Shown: one piece after another, positions 7,668 through 15,492 of the stretch
Layout: every line of letters starts with the position of its first letter
How positions within the stretch are numbered: the stretch's first letter is position 1
Assembly (NCBI GenBank): GCA_021629085.1
Contig: JAJXRJ010000033.1
Span: forward strand, 1 to 23,630
DNA from: Oscillospiraceae bacterium
GTDB taxonomy: Bacteria; Bacillota; Clostridia; UMGS1810
DNA length: 23,630 nt
Direction of reading: 5' to 3'
Notes under the pieces: generated by a model
The model's input: only the letters and a program-made list of their open reading frames with translations
The model's database searches: none
Told to the model about the DNA's origin: nothing
Made by a program: the position numbers and the translations under genes

Positions 7668-9379
7668 AGTATGTGCTGCGCTATATACGCCCCTATCTTG
7701 GGAGGATGGGCGTTGGCCTTTCCATCAAAAGCATTGGCACGCTCATGGAATTGTTCATTCCCTATATTCTCGCATTTATGATTGACGAAGTTGTGCCCTT
7801 AAGGCGGGTGGACGCCATTTTGTTCTGGGGCGGTGTGATGCTTCTTTGTTCTTTTATTGCAGTGGCGGGAAACATTATTGCCAATCGTATGGCGGCTAAA
7901 GTTTCGCGCGATACCACTGAGGCGCTCCGGCACGATTTGTTTGAAAAAATTATCCATCTTTCCTGCGGGCAAATCGATGCGTTCACCATTCCGTCGTTGG
8001 AATCCAGGCTCACGTCCGACACCTATCACGTTCACCATATGCTGGGCATGATGCAGCGCATGGGCGTGCGTGCGCCCATCTTGCTTGTCGGCGGAATTTT
8101 TGTCACTATGACCATGGAGCCGGTGCTCACATTGGTGCTGCTTTGCGTGCTGCCCTTTATCAGCCTGGTGATGTGGCAGGTGTCCCGGCGGGGGATTGCG
8201 CTGTTTACCCAGCTGCAGCAGGCGGTGGATGCCATGGTGCGCGTTGTGCGGGAAAATATGCGCGGCGTGCGGGTGATTAAGGCGCTTTCCAAATCAGAGT
8301 ATGAGAAACAACGGTTTGAAGCCTCCAATCAAACGGTGGTGGCCCGTGAAAAAAAGGCGAACCTCACCATGGCAATCACCAATCCGGTGATGAACCTGCT
8401 GTTAAACGGCGGGCTTACACTGGTTGTTATCGTGGGTGCGTTCCGCGTGAACGCGGGGCTTAGCCAATCGGGCAAAATTATTGCCTTTTTAAGCTATTTT
8501 ACCATCATTTTAAATGCCATGATGGCGGTTACCCGGATGTTTGTCATGTATTCAAAGGGCGGGGCATCCGCAGCGCGCATCAGCCGGATTTTGGATGCGC
8601 CCCAGGATTTAAAGGTACAGCCATATGCCAGGCAGGAGAGCGAATACCATGTGCAGTTTCAAAATGTCTCCTTTTCCTATTTGAAAAAACAGGACAATAT
8701 CAAAGATATCAGCTTTGCACTCAAACGCGGTGAAACGCTTGGCATTATCGGCCCCACAGGCTGTGGGAAAAGTACGATTATGAACCTTTTGATGCGCCTT
8801 TATGACGCGGACAGCGGTAAAATTTTCATAGACGGGCAGCGCGTGGAGTCCATTTTGCCTGAGACGCTGCACACCCTGTTTGGCATGGTGTTTCAAGATG
8901 ACGTCTTATTTGCAGACACCATATTAGAAAATATCCGTTTTGGACGCAATTTGAGCGAAGAACAAGTGCTGGCAGCGGTGGAATATGCGCAGGCCAGGGA
9001 GTTTATTGATGCGCTCCCGGATGGGATACATCACCGCCTAACCGCCAAGGGGACTAATTTGAGCGGCGGGCAGAAGCAGCGGGTGCTCATTGCCCGCGCG
9101 CTTGCGGGAGACCCGGAAATCCTCATTTTAGACGATTCCTCCAGCGCGCTGGACTACCGGACAGATGCGCTTTTGCGCGGGGCCGTGGGCGAGCACTATA
9201 AAAACACCACCACCATCATCATTGCACAGCGGGTGAGCTCCATTTTACATGCCGACCATATTTTGGTATTAGAGGATGGCCGCGCGCTGGGCTATGGCAC
9301 GCATGAGGAGCTTTTGGATAAATGCAAGCTGTATCGCGACATCAGCCGTACACAAATGGGAGGTGAGCGCATTGCCTGA
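7664..9379 (+). CDS. Heterodimeric ABC exporter subunit with a degenerate nucleotide site
   Basis: 571 residues: an N-terminal six-helix exporter membrane domain (about 1-310) and a C-terminal ATPase domain. Walker A is GPTGCGKS at 363-370 and the signature is canonical LSGGQ at 466-470. Walker B is ILILDD, with D491 in place of the catalytic Glu, and the switch-loop His is replaced by Gln (AQR, Q522). These losses mark the subunit that supplies Walker A/B to the non-hydrolysing site of asymmetric exporters such as TM287/288, BmrCD and LmrCD. GTG 7664 is preceded by AGGAGG and overlaps the MarR stop by four bases. The partner is the next gene, with an 8-base overlap. The likely role is export of drugs, peptides or lipophilic toxins across the cytoplasmic membrane; the substrate is unknown. 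Confidence 0.93.
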   Translation: MKYVLRYIRPYLGRMGVGLSIKSIGTLMELFIPYILAFMIDEVVPLRRVDAILFWGGVMLLCSFIAVAGNIIANRMAAKVSRDTTEALRHDLFEKIIHLSCGQIDAFTIPSLESRLTSDTYHVHHMLGMMQRMGVRAPILLVGGIFVTMTMEPVLTLVLLCVLPFISLVMWQVSRRGIALFTQLQQAVDAMVRVVRENMRGVRVIKALSKSEYEKQRFEASNQTVVAREKKANLTMAITNPVMNLLLNGGLTLVVIVGAFRVNAGLSQSGKIIAFLSYFTIILNAMMAVTRMFVMYSKGGASAARISRILDAPQDLKVQPYARQESEYHVQFQNVSFSYLKKQDNIKDISFALKRGETLGIIGPTGCGKSTIMNLLMRLYDADSGKIFIDGQRVESILPETLHTLFGMVFQDDVLFADTILENIRFGRNLSEEQVLAAVEYAQAREFIDALPDGIHHRLTAKGTNLSGGQKQRVLIARALAGDPEILILDDSSSALDYRTDALLRGAVGEHYKNTTTIIIAQRVSSILHADHILVLEDGRALGYGTHEELLDKCKLYRDISRTQMGGERIA

Positions 9380-11165
9380 TATGATAAAACCGAAAAAAAT
9401 GGCCCGCAAAAAAGTGATTCTCAGGCTTTGGGGTTATCTTTGCAGGCACAAATGGATGATTGCAGGCGCGCTCACACTTACAATTGTGAGCAATCTGCTG
9501 GCATTGGCCGGCCCGCTGCTCTCTGGCCTTGCGATTGACGCAATTGGTACACAGGCAGGGGAGGCCGACTTTCCGCGCGTGTTTTTTTTCTGTGGCTGGA
9601 TGCTGGTGTTTTACCTGCTTTCGTCGGTGCTAACCTATCTGCTTTCCATACTCATGGTAAATTTGAGTCAAAAAGTGGTATTTAAAATGCGCAAGGACAC
9701 GTTTGACAAGCTTGCGAGCTTGCCGGTTTCCTTTTTTGACGTGCACCAAACAGGTGATATTGTAAGCCGTATTTCCTATGATATTGACACCGTAAACGGC
9801 TCGCTCACCAACGACCTTTTGCAGATTATCACAAGCGTTATCACTGTGGCGGGCGCGTTTCTGATGATGATTGCCATTTCGCCGATATTGGTGCTGGTGT
9901 TTGTCGTAACCATCCCGGTTTCCATTGTGGTTACCAAATACATGGCCGGCAAGGTGCGGCCGCTGTTCCGCAAGCGATCGGGCAAGCTGGGAGAGCTCAA
10001 CGGCCTTGCAGAGGAACTGATATCGGGACAGAAAATTATCAAATGTTACCGGCAGGAAGACACGATGGTCGGACGGTTTGACGCCAAAAATACCGAAGCG
10101 GTGGACGCTTATTACAATGCCGATTATTACGGCGCTATGGTTGGGCCAACCGTCAACTTTATCAACAATCTGTCGCTTTCACTCATCAGCGTATTTGGCG
10201 CACTGCTGTATCTGTTTGGAGAAGTCACGCTGGGATCCCTTTCGCTGGGGGCGCTTTCCCTGGGCGGCTTGTCCTCTTTTGTGCTCTATTCCCGCAAATT
10301 TTCCGGTCCCATCAATGAAGCCGCCAATATTGTCAGTGAACTGCAGTCGGCCTGTGCGGCGGCGGAGCGGGTGTTCCGTTTGATTGACGAAGAGCCGGAG
10401 GCAAAAGATGCCGAAAATGCGTTGGAGCTTCAAAGTGTGGCGGGCAATGTCGAGCTTTCCCATGTGACGTTTGGCTATGTGCCGCAAAAGACAGTCATTC
10501 GGGATTTAAATTTAAAAGTGAACCGCGGAAGCCTAATTGCAGTGGTAGGGCCGACCGGTGCGGGGAAAACGACCATTATCAACCTTTTAATGCGGTTTTA
10601 CGACCCAAATTCCGGCACCATTTCGGTGGACGGCCATCCCATCCTGCAAGTGACGCGCAAAAGTTTGCGGCTGGCCTATGCCATGGTTTTGCAGGACACA
10701 TGGCTTTTTAGCGGCACAGTTTATGAAAACATTGCCTATGGCAAAGAGGGCGCCACCAGGGAAGACGTCGTACGCGTGGCCAAAGCGGCAAAAATTCACA
10801 ACTATATCCTTTCGCTGCCCGATGGCTATGACACCATGCTAAATGAAGATGGTATGAACATCTCCCAGGGGCAGAAGCAGCTTTTGACCATTGCGCGCGC
10901 GATGCTTTTGGATGCAAATATGCTGATTTTGGATGAGGCGACTTCCAATGTGGACACCCGCACGGAAATCCAAATCCAGGAGGCGATGTATCGTCTGATG
11001 GAACATAAAACGTGTTTTGTCATTGCACACCGTCTTTCCACCATTCAAAATGCCGACACCATTTTAGTGGTGCGTGACGGTGAGATTGTGGAGCAGGGCA
11101 CGCATGCGGATTTGATGGCGCGGCGCGGCGTATATGCCGGGCTATATCAATCACAGTTCCAATAG
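9372..11165 (+). CDS. Heterodimeric ABC exporter subunit with the catalytic Walker B
   Basis: 597 residues when started at TTG 9372, chosen because GGAGGTGA lies at 9359-9366 with ideal spacing. ATG 9381 is the alternative (594 residues). An open frame extends further upstream to 9276 but only inside the preceding gene. The membrane domain covers about 30-340. Walker A is GPTGAGKTT (393-401). The signature is altered to ISQGQ (497-501). Walker B is LILDE with the catalytic E522, and the switch His is H553 (AHR). The altered signature and the partner's D491/Q522 fall in the same composite site, while this subunit's E522/H553 pair with the partner's LSGGQ. This gives one dead and one live site, as in known heterodimeric exporters. 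A terminator follows. Confidence 0.93.
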   Translation: MPDMIKPKKMARKKVILRLWGYLCRHKWMIAGALTLTIVSNLLALAGPLLSGLAIDAIGTQAGEADFPRVFFFCGWMLVFYLLSSVLTYLLSILMVNLSQKVVFKMRKDTFDKLASLPVSFFDVHQTGDIVSRISYDIDTVNGSLTNDLLQIITSVITVAGAFLMMIAISPILVLVFVVTIPVSIVVTKYMAGKVRPLFRKRSGKLGELNGLAEELISGQKIIKCYRQEDTMVGRFDAKNTEAVDAYYNADYYGAMVGPTVNFINNLSLSLISVFGALLYLFGEVTLGSLSLGALSLGGLSSFVLYSRKFSGPINEAANIVSELQSACAAAERVFRLIDEEPEAKDAENALELQSVAGNVELSHVTFGYVPQKTVIRDLNLKVNRGSLIAVVGPTGAGKTTIINLLMRFYDPNSGTISVDGHPILQVTRKSLRLAYAMVLQDTWLFSGTVYENIAYGKEGATREDVVRVAKAAKIHNYILSLPDGYDTMLNEDGMNISQGQKQLLTIARAMLLDANMLILDEATSNVDTRTEIQIQEAMYRLMEHKTCFVIAHRLSTIQNADTILVVRDGEIVEQGTHADLMARRGVYAGLYQSQFQ

Positions 11166-11233
11166 GATTTCGATCCTCTCATTTTCTCTTTTGTATACGG
11201 CAAGTAAAGCGTATGGTATGTACAAGTTGATTG

Positions 11234-11263
11234 GCTGTCCAGGTATCCTGGACGGCTTTTTTT
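11234..11263 (+). terminator. Terminator of the MarR-ABC exporter operon
   Basis: GCTGTCCAGG (11234-11243) pairs with CCTGGACGGC (11247-11256) through one G-U pair around a 3-base loop, followed by seven T residues. It lies about 70 bases after the operon's last stop. Between it and the next gene (11264-11389) I found no convincing promoter. Confidence 0.92.
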
Positions 11264-11389
11264 GTATAAACCGGCGAAATTCTCCAATACTAAAAGAGAA
11301 TCTTACAAAAAGAAGTGGTGGCCCGCCAATGGAGCCAACGAATTTCTTACGCGGAAAATCCGCTGTTATACGAAAGAGAGGAGCTATCA

Positions 11390-11935
11390 ATGAACGTATA
11401 TGATTTTACAGTAAAAGCAATGGACGGCACCGACATTTCCCTTAGCGAATTTCGCGGCAAGGTGCTGCTCATCGTAAATACCGCTAGTCAATGCGGGTTT
11501 ACGCACCAGCTGGAGGATTTGGAAAACTTATATCAAAAATACCGGCAGGAAGGATTTATGGTTGTGGCATTTCCCTGTAACCAGTTTGGCAATCAGGAGC
11601 CGGGCACCAATGAGGAAATCCGCACATTTTGCACTACGAAATATCATGTCACATTTCCCGTGTTTGCAAAAATTGAGGTAAATGGCGAAAATGCTGACCC
11701 GCTCTATCAGGCACTTACAAAGGCGCATCCGTTTGGTGGGTTTGATTTGGAACATCCGCTTGGGCCTAAGCTTGACCAGATGCTGTCGGAGCAGGATGCA
11801 GAGTATGCCCTCAAACGCGATATCAAATGGAATTTTACCAAGTTTTTGATTGACCGCGAGGGAACCTGTGTGAAGCGGTTTGAGCCTACAACAGACATTG
11901 AAACCATTGAGGAAGCAATCAAAACACTTGTTTAA
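11390..11935 (+). CDS. Glutathione peroxidase-family thiol peroxidase (cysteine form)
   Basis: 181 residues. The peroxidatic residue is Cys35 in NTASQCGFT, encoded by TGC, so it is not a selenoprotein. Gln65 in FPCNQFGNQEPG and the Trp-Asn of KWNFTKFL complete the catalytic tetrad. Cys81 in RTFCTTKYHVTFPVF is at the place of the resolving cysteine in thioredoxin-dependent members, so thioredoxin is a more likely reductant than glutathione in this host. The start is ATG 11390 with GAGAGGAG upstream; a frame extending back to 11315 has no ribosome site. It is a cytoplasmic peroxide-defence enzyme. It appears to be transcribed alone, between the exporter terminator and the alcohol dehydrogenase promoter. 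Confidence 0.93.
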   Translation: MNVYDFTVKAMDGTDISLSEFRGKVLLIVNTASQCGFTHQLEDLENLYQKYRQEGFMVVAFPCNQFGNQEPGTNEEIRTFCTTKYHVTFPVFAKIEVNGENADPLYQALTKAHPFGGFDLEHPLGPKLDQMLSEQDAEYALKRDIKWNFTKFLIDREGTCVKRFEPTTDIETIEEAIKTLV

Positions 11936-11946
11936 AATCAATCAAA

Positions 11947-11988
11947 TCATATCGATAAAAATATACCGATATATGAATTTTATATTTT
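11947..11988 (+). terminator. Possible AT-rich terminator after the peroxidase
   Basis: TCATATCG (11947-11954) can pair with CGATATATGA (11967-11976) with a 2-base bulge, followed by ATTTTATATTTT. The stem is weak, so read-through into the next gene cannot be ruled out. Confidence 0.35.
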
Positions 11989-12014
11989 ACAAAATTGGAA
12001 AATATTGTTAAAAT
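11986..12014 (+). promoter_or_regulatory. Promoter of the alcohol dehydrogenase gene
   Basis: TTTACA at 11986-11991, a 17-base spacer and TAAAAT at 12009-12014. The -10 box lies within the Rex-like operator at 12005-12022. Confidence 0.55.
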
Positions 12015-12022
12015 AATAACAA
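12005..12022. promoter_or_regulatory. Rex redox-repressor operator (ROP box)
   Basis: TTGTTAA, four bases, ATAACAA: this matches the clostridial Rex consensus TTGTTAA-N4-TTAACAA at 13 of 14 defined bases. It overlaps the -10 box of the alcohol dehydrogenase promoter. Rex leaves its site when NADH rises, so this gene would be switched on when reducing power accumulates. Confidence 0.75.
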
Positions 12023-12072
12023 ATAAAAACAACGTTTGATATTGCAAAAATTATAAATAGGAGGAATGAAAC

Positions 12073-13254
12073 ATGGCAAGGTTTACATTACCCAGAGATT
12101 TGTATTATGGCAAGGGTTCTTTGGAGGAGCTCAAAAACTTGAAGGGCAAAAAGGCCATTTTGGTTTTGGGCGGCGGCTCCATGAAAAAGTTTGGATTTGT
12201 GGACAAGGCACTTGGTTATTTGAAAGAAGCAGGCATTGAGACCATCCTGTTTGAAAACGTAGAACCCGACCCTTCTGTAGAAACGGTCATGCGCGGCGCA
12301 CAGGCAATGCGCGAATTTGAGCCGGACTGGATTATCTCCATGGGCGGCGGTTCCCCCATTGATGCGGCAAAAGCAATGTGGGCGTTCTACGAATATCCCG
12401 AAACCACCTTTGAAGATCTTATTACGCCATTTAACTTCCCCGAGCTTCGCACAAAGGCAAAATTTTTGGCAATCCCCTCCACGTCGGGCACTGCCACGGA
12501 GGTCACTGCATTTTCAGTTATCACCGACTATGAGAAGGGCATTAAATACCCGCTGGCAGACTTTAACATCACGCCGGACGTTGCCATTGTAGATCCGGAG
12601 CTTGCAGAAACTATGCCGCAAAAGCTCACTGCATACACTGGCATGGACGCTTTGACCCATGCAATTGAAGCATATGTATCCACGCTGCATTCGGCATTTA
12701 CCGATCCGCTTGCGCTGGCAGCCATCAACACAGTGTTTGATTATCTGCCCGCTTCTTATAACGGGGACATGCATGCAAGAGAGGAAATGCACTATGGACA
12801 GTGCTTAGCCGGTATGGCATTTTCCAACGCGCTTTTGGGCATTGTGCACTCCATGGCGCACAAAACCGGTGCTGCCTTTGACGGCGGGCATATAGCGCAC
12901 GGCTGTGCAAATGCGATGTATCTGCCGTATGTCATCAAATATAACGCGAAGGAGAAAGACGCTGCAAAACGGTATGCAGAAATTGCAAAAAATGCAGGCC
13001 TTGCAGGCAACACCGAAGCAGAGCTCATTGACGCGTTGTGCGAGAAAATCAATGATTTCAACAAGCAGTTTAACATTCCCAAGACCTTAAAAGAATTTGG
13101 GATTCCGGAAGCGGAATTCAAAGCAAAAGTTGCAAAAATTTCTGAGCTGGCAGTGGGTGATGCCTGCACGGGCTCCAATCCGCGCAGCATTGACCCTGCC
13201 AACATGGAGAAATTGTTTAACTGCATCTACTATGGAGAAGACGTCAATTTCTAA
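12073..13254 (+). CDS. Iron-containing (group III) alcohol dehydrogenase
   Basis: 393 residues, the usual family length. The nucleotide loop GGGSPIDAAKAM begins at 91. The metal ligands expected from FucO-type enzymes are all present: D192 and H196 in MDALTHAIEAY, H263 in VHSMAHKTG and H276 in HIAHG. It interconverts aldehydes and alcohols with NAD(P)H in the cytoplasm, probably the last step of ethanol or butanol-type fermentation; the substrate length cannot be told. ATG 12073 is preceded by AGGAGG. The Rex box at 12005-12022 predicts induction at high NADH, consistent with a fermentative role. It has its own promoter and a strong terminator. Confidence 0.95.
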   Translation: MARFTLPRDLYYGKGSLEELKNLKGKKAILVLGGGSMKKFGFVDKALGYLKEAGIETILFENVEPDPSVETVMRGAQAMREFEPDWIISMGGGSPIDAAKAMWAFYEYPETTFEDLITPFNFPELRTKAKFLAIPSTSGTATEVTAFSVITDYEKGIKYPLADFNITPDVAIVDPELAETMPQKLTAYTGMDALTHAIEAYVSTLHSAFTDPLALAAINTVFDYLPASYNGDMHAREEMHYGQCLAGMAFSNALLGIVHSMAHKTGAAFDGGHIAHGCANAMYLPYVIKYNAKEKDAAKRYAEIAKNAGLAGNTEAELIDALCEKINDFNKQFNIPKTLKEFGIPEAEFKAKVAKISELAVGDACTGSNPRSIDPANMEKLFNCIYYGEDVNF

Positions 13255-13298
13255 AGCTGAAACCACTCTTAAAGTATCCTGAATGCATATTGGTTTCT

Positions 13299-13335
13299 AA
13301 AAACCGCATCTTTTAAAAAAAGGTGCGGTTTTTGA
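13299..13335 (+). terminator. Terminator of the alcohol dehydrogenase gene
   Basis: The A-rich arm ending ACCGCATCTTTT pairs with AAAAGGTGCGGTTTTT for about 15 bp with one G-U pair, with a short A loop, and ends in a T run. Confidence 0.93.
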
Positions 13336-13379
13336 ATTTTATTCTGCATAATTCGATATAATTTTCAAAATGGAGCCGC

Positions 13380-13385
13380 TATAAT
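13380..13385 (+). promoter_or_regulatory. Possible -10 box of the Mor-type gene
   Basis: A perfect TATAAT lies 31 bases upstream of ATG 13416, with no convincing -35 at the usual distance. A second TATAAT is at 13357-13362. This may be an activator-dependent promoter, or only AT-rich chance. Confidence 0.35.
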
Positions 13386-13415
13386 AAGCAGTAAGGACAA
13401 AAGGGAGTGGATGGT

Positions 13416-13706
13416 ATGGAAAATAAAAATATGGATACACAAGGGTTGCACGAATTGTATAAAGAGCTGAGCGAACTAGTCGGCAGGGAAAATATGCTCA
13501 AATTATTTTCCCATTACAAAGGACAGCAGCTCACCTTTCCGTCCAGATTGTTTGACAAGCGGTTTGTAAAAGAAAAGGTAAACCGGGAGTATGATGGAAA
13601 AAACGTCCGCGCACTTGCCAGACGGTTTGACTATTCAGAACGGTGGATCCGCCAAATGGTAAAAGAAAATAAGAAATATAAAAAGAACAGTCGTGCCGAA
13701 GAGTAA
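13416..13706 (+). CDS. Small Mor-family DNA-binding protein
   Basis: 96 residues from ATG 13416, which sits eight bases after AAGGGAG; GTG 13407 lies in that ribosome site and is unlikely. The layout matches free-standing Mor/C-activator-like domains of Firmicutes: an N-terminal helix (LHELYKELSELVGRENMLKL), a short strand (QQLTFPSRL), then NREYDGKNVRALARRFDYSERWIRQM with the helix-turn-helix. The tail is very basic (KENKKYKKNSR). In phage Mu, Mor activates middle genes, but solitary chromosomal copies like this have no known target. No other phage gene is visible nearby. It is transcribed convergently with the RCC1-like gene and shares a terminator with it. Confidence 0.78.
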   Translation: MENKNMDTQGLHELYKELSELVGRENMLKLFSHYKGQQLTFPSRLFDKRFVKEKVNREYDGKNVRALARRFDYSERWIRQMVKENKKYKKNSRAEE

Positions 13707-13711
13707 AAGTG

Positions 13712-13743
13712 AAAAACCAGAAGGGAATGCCCTTCTGGTTTTT
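13712..13743. terminator. Bidirectional terminator between convergent genes
   Basis: AAAAACCAGAAGGG (13712-13725) pairs perfectly with CCCTTCTGGTTTTT (13730-13743) around a 4-base loop. T tracts occur on both strands, so it ends the Mor-type gene on the plus strand and the gene ending at 13745 on the minus strand. Confidence 0.95.
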
Positions 13744-13744
13744 G

Positions 13745-15247
13745 TTACTGAAGTACAATGGTTTCCTCTTTGCAAACCGGTTTTAATGTTTGAAAACTTT
13801 CCCATACAAAAATCTTGATTGCTTCCGTATCGCCCGACAGGACTGCTGTGCCATCGGTTGCCATCTGATATTCTGCGGGCTTCCCGTCCTGCATCCCTAC
13901 CAGCAATATCCGGGGCTCTTCATTTGCATGAAATACTGTAACATGAACAGATACCTGATTGCCCGCCGTGGTAACGGTTGTCTCGGTATATGGGTTATTT
14001 AGCCCATCTATCTTTTTTATTTCATTGCCCCATTGATCTATTATGTAAAACACTCCATCTTTATCTGAAAAAGCTACCATGCCCTTATATCCGATCATTT
14101 CAAATTCTGTGACATCCTGTGCACAAGGCACTGCTGAATACGTTGTTACACCATCCTCGTGATAAGGCCGAACCAATCCTAACTCACCTGACTGTTTCAA
14201 CGCCCAATAAGAAAGATCGTATCCGCTATTACAAAATTTTATGACATCATCCAATCCTTCTGTCGGAACTGGTTTGTATCCACCTTGATCATCCTCGAAC
14301 CCTTGTATCACGATTTGCTGATTTTGATTTAAGATAGCCGAAATAGAATTTGGATCACGAGAATAATATCCGGCCAACGAGTCTAAATTTACAGCTTTTT
14401 GCCCAAGGTCATGTACCGTATGATAGTTAAGGGCATACAGATTGCCGGAAGTATCCAAAAAGGAATCATACACAATTTCCTTTACGGAATCTGCAAGTTT
14501 TTGCATTGGGTACTCTGTTTTTTTTCGATCATAGATGTCCCCCGTTTCACGATACCCCTCCCCAAACAGTGCGCCGTCAACGGTTAAATAATAGATCATT
14601 TCCCCGTGCTCATACCTGTTAAGACTAACCGAGTACACCACCCGTGAAACATCAGCCACATTGCTGTTTAAGTAAATCGGTTTTACAGTATACACAAATC
14701 CGTCATCTGTCCATGCTTCGCGCACGTCCAATTCATATACCGTATCATCATTCGTAAATACAAATTTACCTATTGGTATACTGTCGCCTTGTCCAAGCCG
14801 TGAGATTTTCATTCGGTCTACATTCTGCATCAGCATTTTCGGCACTCTATCCTCATGCCACCAATACCATAAAGTGTCATCCTGCGAAACAGCATAGAAT
14901 ACACATTTTTGAAAAAAATTATCATCTGTATAGACTTCGCGCACATTGCCCATCACATATGTCAGTGTATCGTCCACGCTATCATAATGAAACACCTCGT
15001 CTGTTTCTGTCAAGATCGCACATCCAAACCGCCCTACCGCGGCATCTTTTACATTGTCTGCAATGCGTTTTGCACGGGCATATTCTGTGTCGCACCAAAA
15101 AAGCGTTCCATTGCGCAAAATCAAAAAGTGATCATCGCCCATTGGAGATGCGATAATTCTAGGCTTTGTCTGCACATCCGCAGAAACGGTTCCGCAGCAC
15201 GACACCCATAACACTGCACATAAGAATCCAACAAACCATTTCTTCAT
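13745..15247 (-). CDS. Exported RCC1-like repeat (putative beta-propeller) protein of unknown function
   Basis: 500 residues from the ATG at 15247, chosen because GAGGGG precedes it by seven bases; an upstream in-frame ATG at 15268 would place this ribosome site inside the coding region. Residues 1-24 form a signal peptide (basic MKKW, hydrophobic core, then VSADVQ). The mature part has recurring units of about 45-55 residues with a pattern like NVKDAAVGRFGCAILTETDE or VSQDDTLWYWWHE. These resemble divergent RCC1/regulator-of-chromosome-condensation blades (N-V-x-x-x, then a hydrophobic strand, then DGTLW). It has no wall anchor, LPXTG motif or SLH repeat, so it is probably secreted. It is more AT-rich than its neighbours. 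I do not recognise a specific family member, and the function is unknown. Confidence 0.75.
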   Translation of the reverse strand: MKKWFVGFLCAVLWVSCCGTVSADVQTKPRIIASPMGDDHFLILRNGTLFWCDTEYARAKRIADNVKDAAVGRFGCAILTETDEVFHYDSVDDTLTYVMGNVREVYTDDNFFQKCVFYAVSQDDTLWYWWHEDRVPKMLMQNVDRMKISRLGQGDSIPIGKFVFTNDDTVYELDVREAWTDDGFVYTVKPIYLNSNVADVSRVVYSVSLNRYEHGEMIYYLTVDGALFGEGYRETGDIYDRKKTEYPMQKLADSVKEIVYDSFLDTSGNLYALNYHTVHDLGQKAVNLDSLAGYYSRDPNSISAILNQNQQIVIQGFEDDQGGYKPVPTEGLDDVIKFCNSGYDLSYWALKQSGELGLVRPYHEDGVTTYSAVPCAQDVTEFEMIGYKGMVAFSDKDGVFYIIDQWGNEIKKIDGLNNPYTETTVTTAGNQVSVHVTVFHANEEPRILLVGMQDGKPAEYQMATDGTAVLSGDTEAIKIFVWESFQTLKPVCKEETIVLQ

Positions 15248-15294
15248 TTTTATCCCCTCGCTTTTCAATTTGCTTGTTCTCTTGCCAACAAAAC

Positions 15295-15323
15295 CCTATA
15301 CGCGCCTCCTTTCAAAATTTCAA
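15295..15323 (-). promoter_or_regulatory. Possible promoter of the RCC1-like gene
   Basis: On the minus strand TTGAAA (15323-15318), a 17-base spacer and TATAGG (15300-15295) lie directly after the terminator at 15327-15356. If real, the gene is transcribed independently of the candidate RNA upstream. Confidence 0.4.
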
Positions 15324-15356
15324 AAATAAAAAGTGCGCCAGCCGAAGCTGGCGCAC
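15323..15356 (-). terminator. UUCG-capped terminator of the candidate RNA
   Basis: On the minus strand GTGCGCCAGC, the tetraloop TTCG and GCTGGCGCAC form a perfect 10-bp stem (15356-15333), followed by TTTTTATTTTT. It stops transcripts coming from the right, about 75 bases before the start of the RCC1-like gene. Confidence 0.93.
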
Positions 15357-15486
15357 AAAAAACGCATAGCTCTGCTGACGCGACTCAGTTTTGACATTCT
15401 ATAAACAGTATGCAAAAATAGAGCATGCATTTTTATTGAGTGAAAATGCCTACTGCTCATAGAATTTTATATGAAACTGAGTCGCG
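15326..15486 (-). ncRNA. Candidate structured small RNA (about 160 nt), possibly 6S-like
   Basis: The minus strand has a consensus promoter ending at 15493, and the predicted start falls on the first base of a long fold. CGCGACUCAGUUU (15486-15474) pairs perfectly over 13 bp with AAACUGAGUCGCG (15391-15379). Next comes an asymmetric internal loop (8 bases at 15473-15466 against 4 at 15395-15392). A second 15-bp helix follows (15465-15451 with 15410-15396, two G-U pairs). Its apical part holds a GCAUUUU/AAAAUGC hairpin that competes with alternative pairings. A 22-base linker leads to a terminator. There is no open frame of note on either strand. The rod shape with paired 5' and 3' ends recalls 6S RNA, but the bubble is small and I recognise no family consensus. 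The alternative is a small inverted-repeat element, although no target duplication flanks it. Confidence 0.6.
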
Positions 15487-15492
15487 ACACAT

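Noticed and set aside
9276..9371. N-terminal extension of the second ABC exporter subunit
   Set aside because: It lies wholly within the preceding gene in another frame and has no ribosome site; TTG 9372 has an ideal GGAGGTGA.
11134..11403. Plus-strand frame of 89 codons between the exporter and peroxidase genes
   Set aside because: It begins in the exporter gene, crosses a strong terminator and has no ribosome site.
11390..11935. Selenocysteine form of glutathione peroxidase
   Set aside because: The catalytic codon is TGC (Cys), with no in-frame TGA.
15379..15486. Small mobile inverted-repeat element (MITE) with 13-bp perfect terminal repeats
   Set aside because: No target duplication flanks the arms, a second copy is absent from the window, and a consensus promoter and terminator are in exact register with the fold, which fits an RNA gene better. 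It stays as the main alternative.
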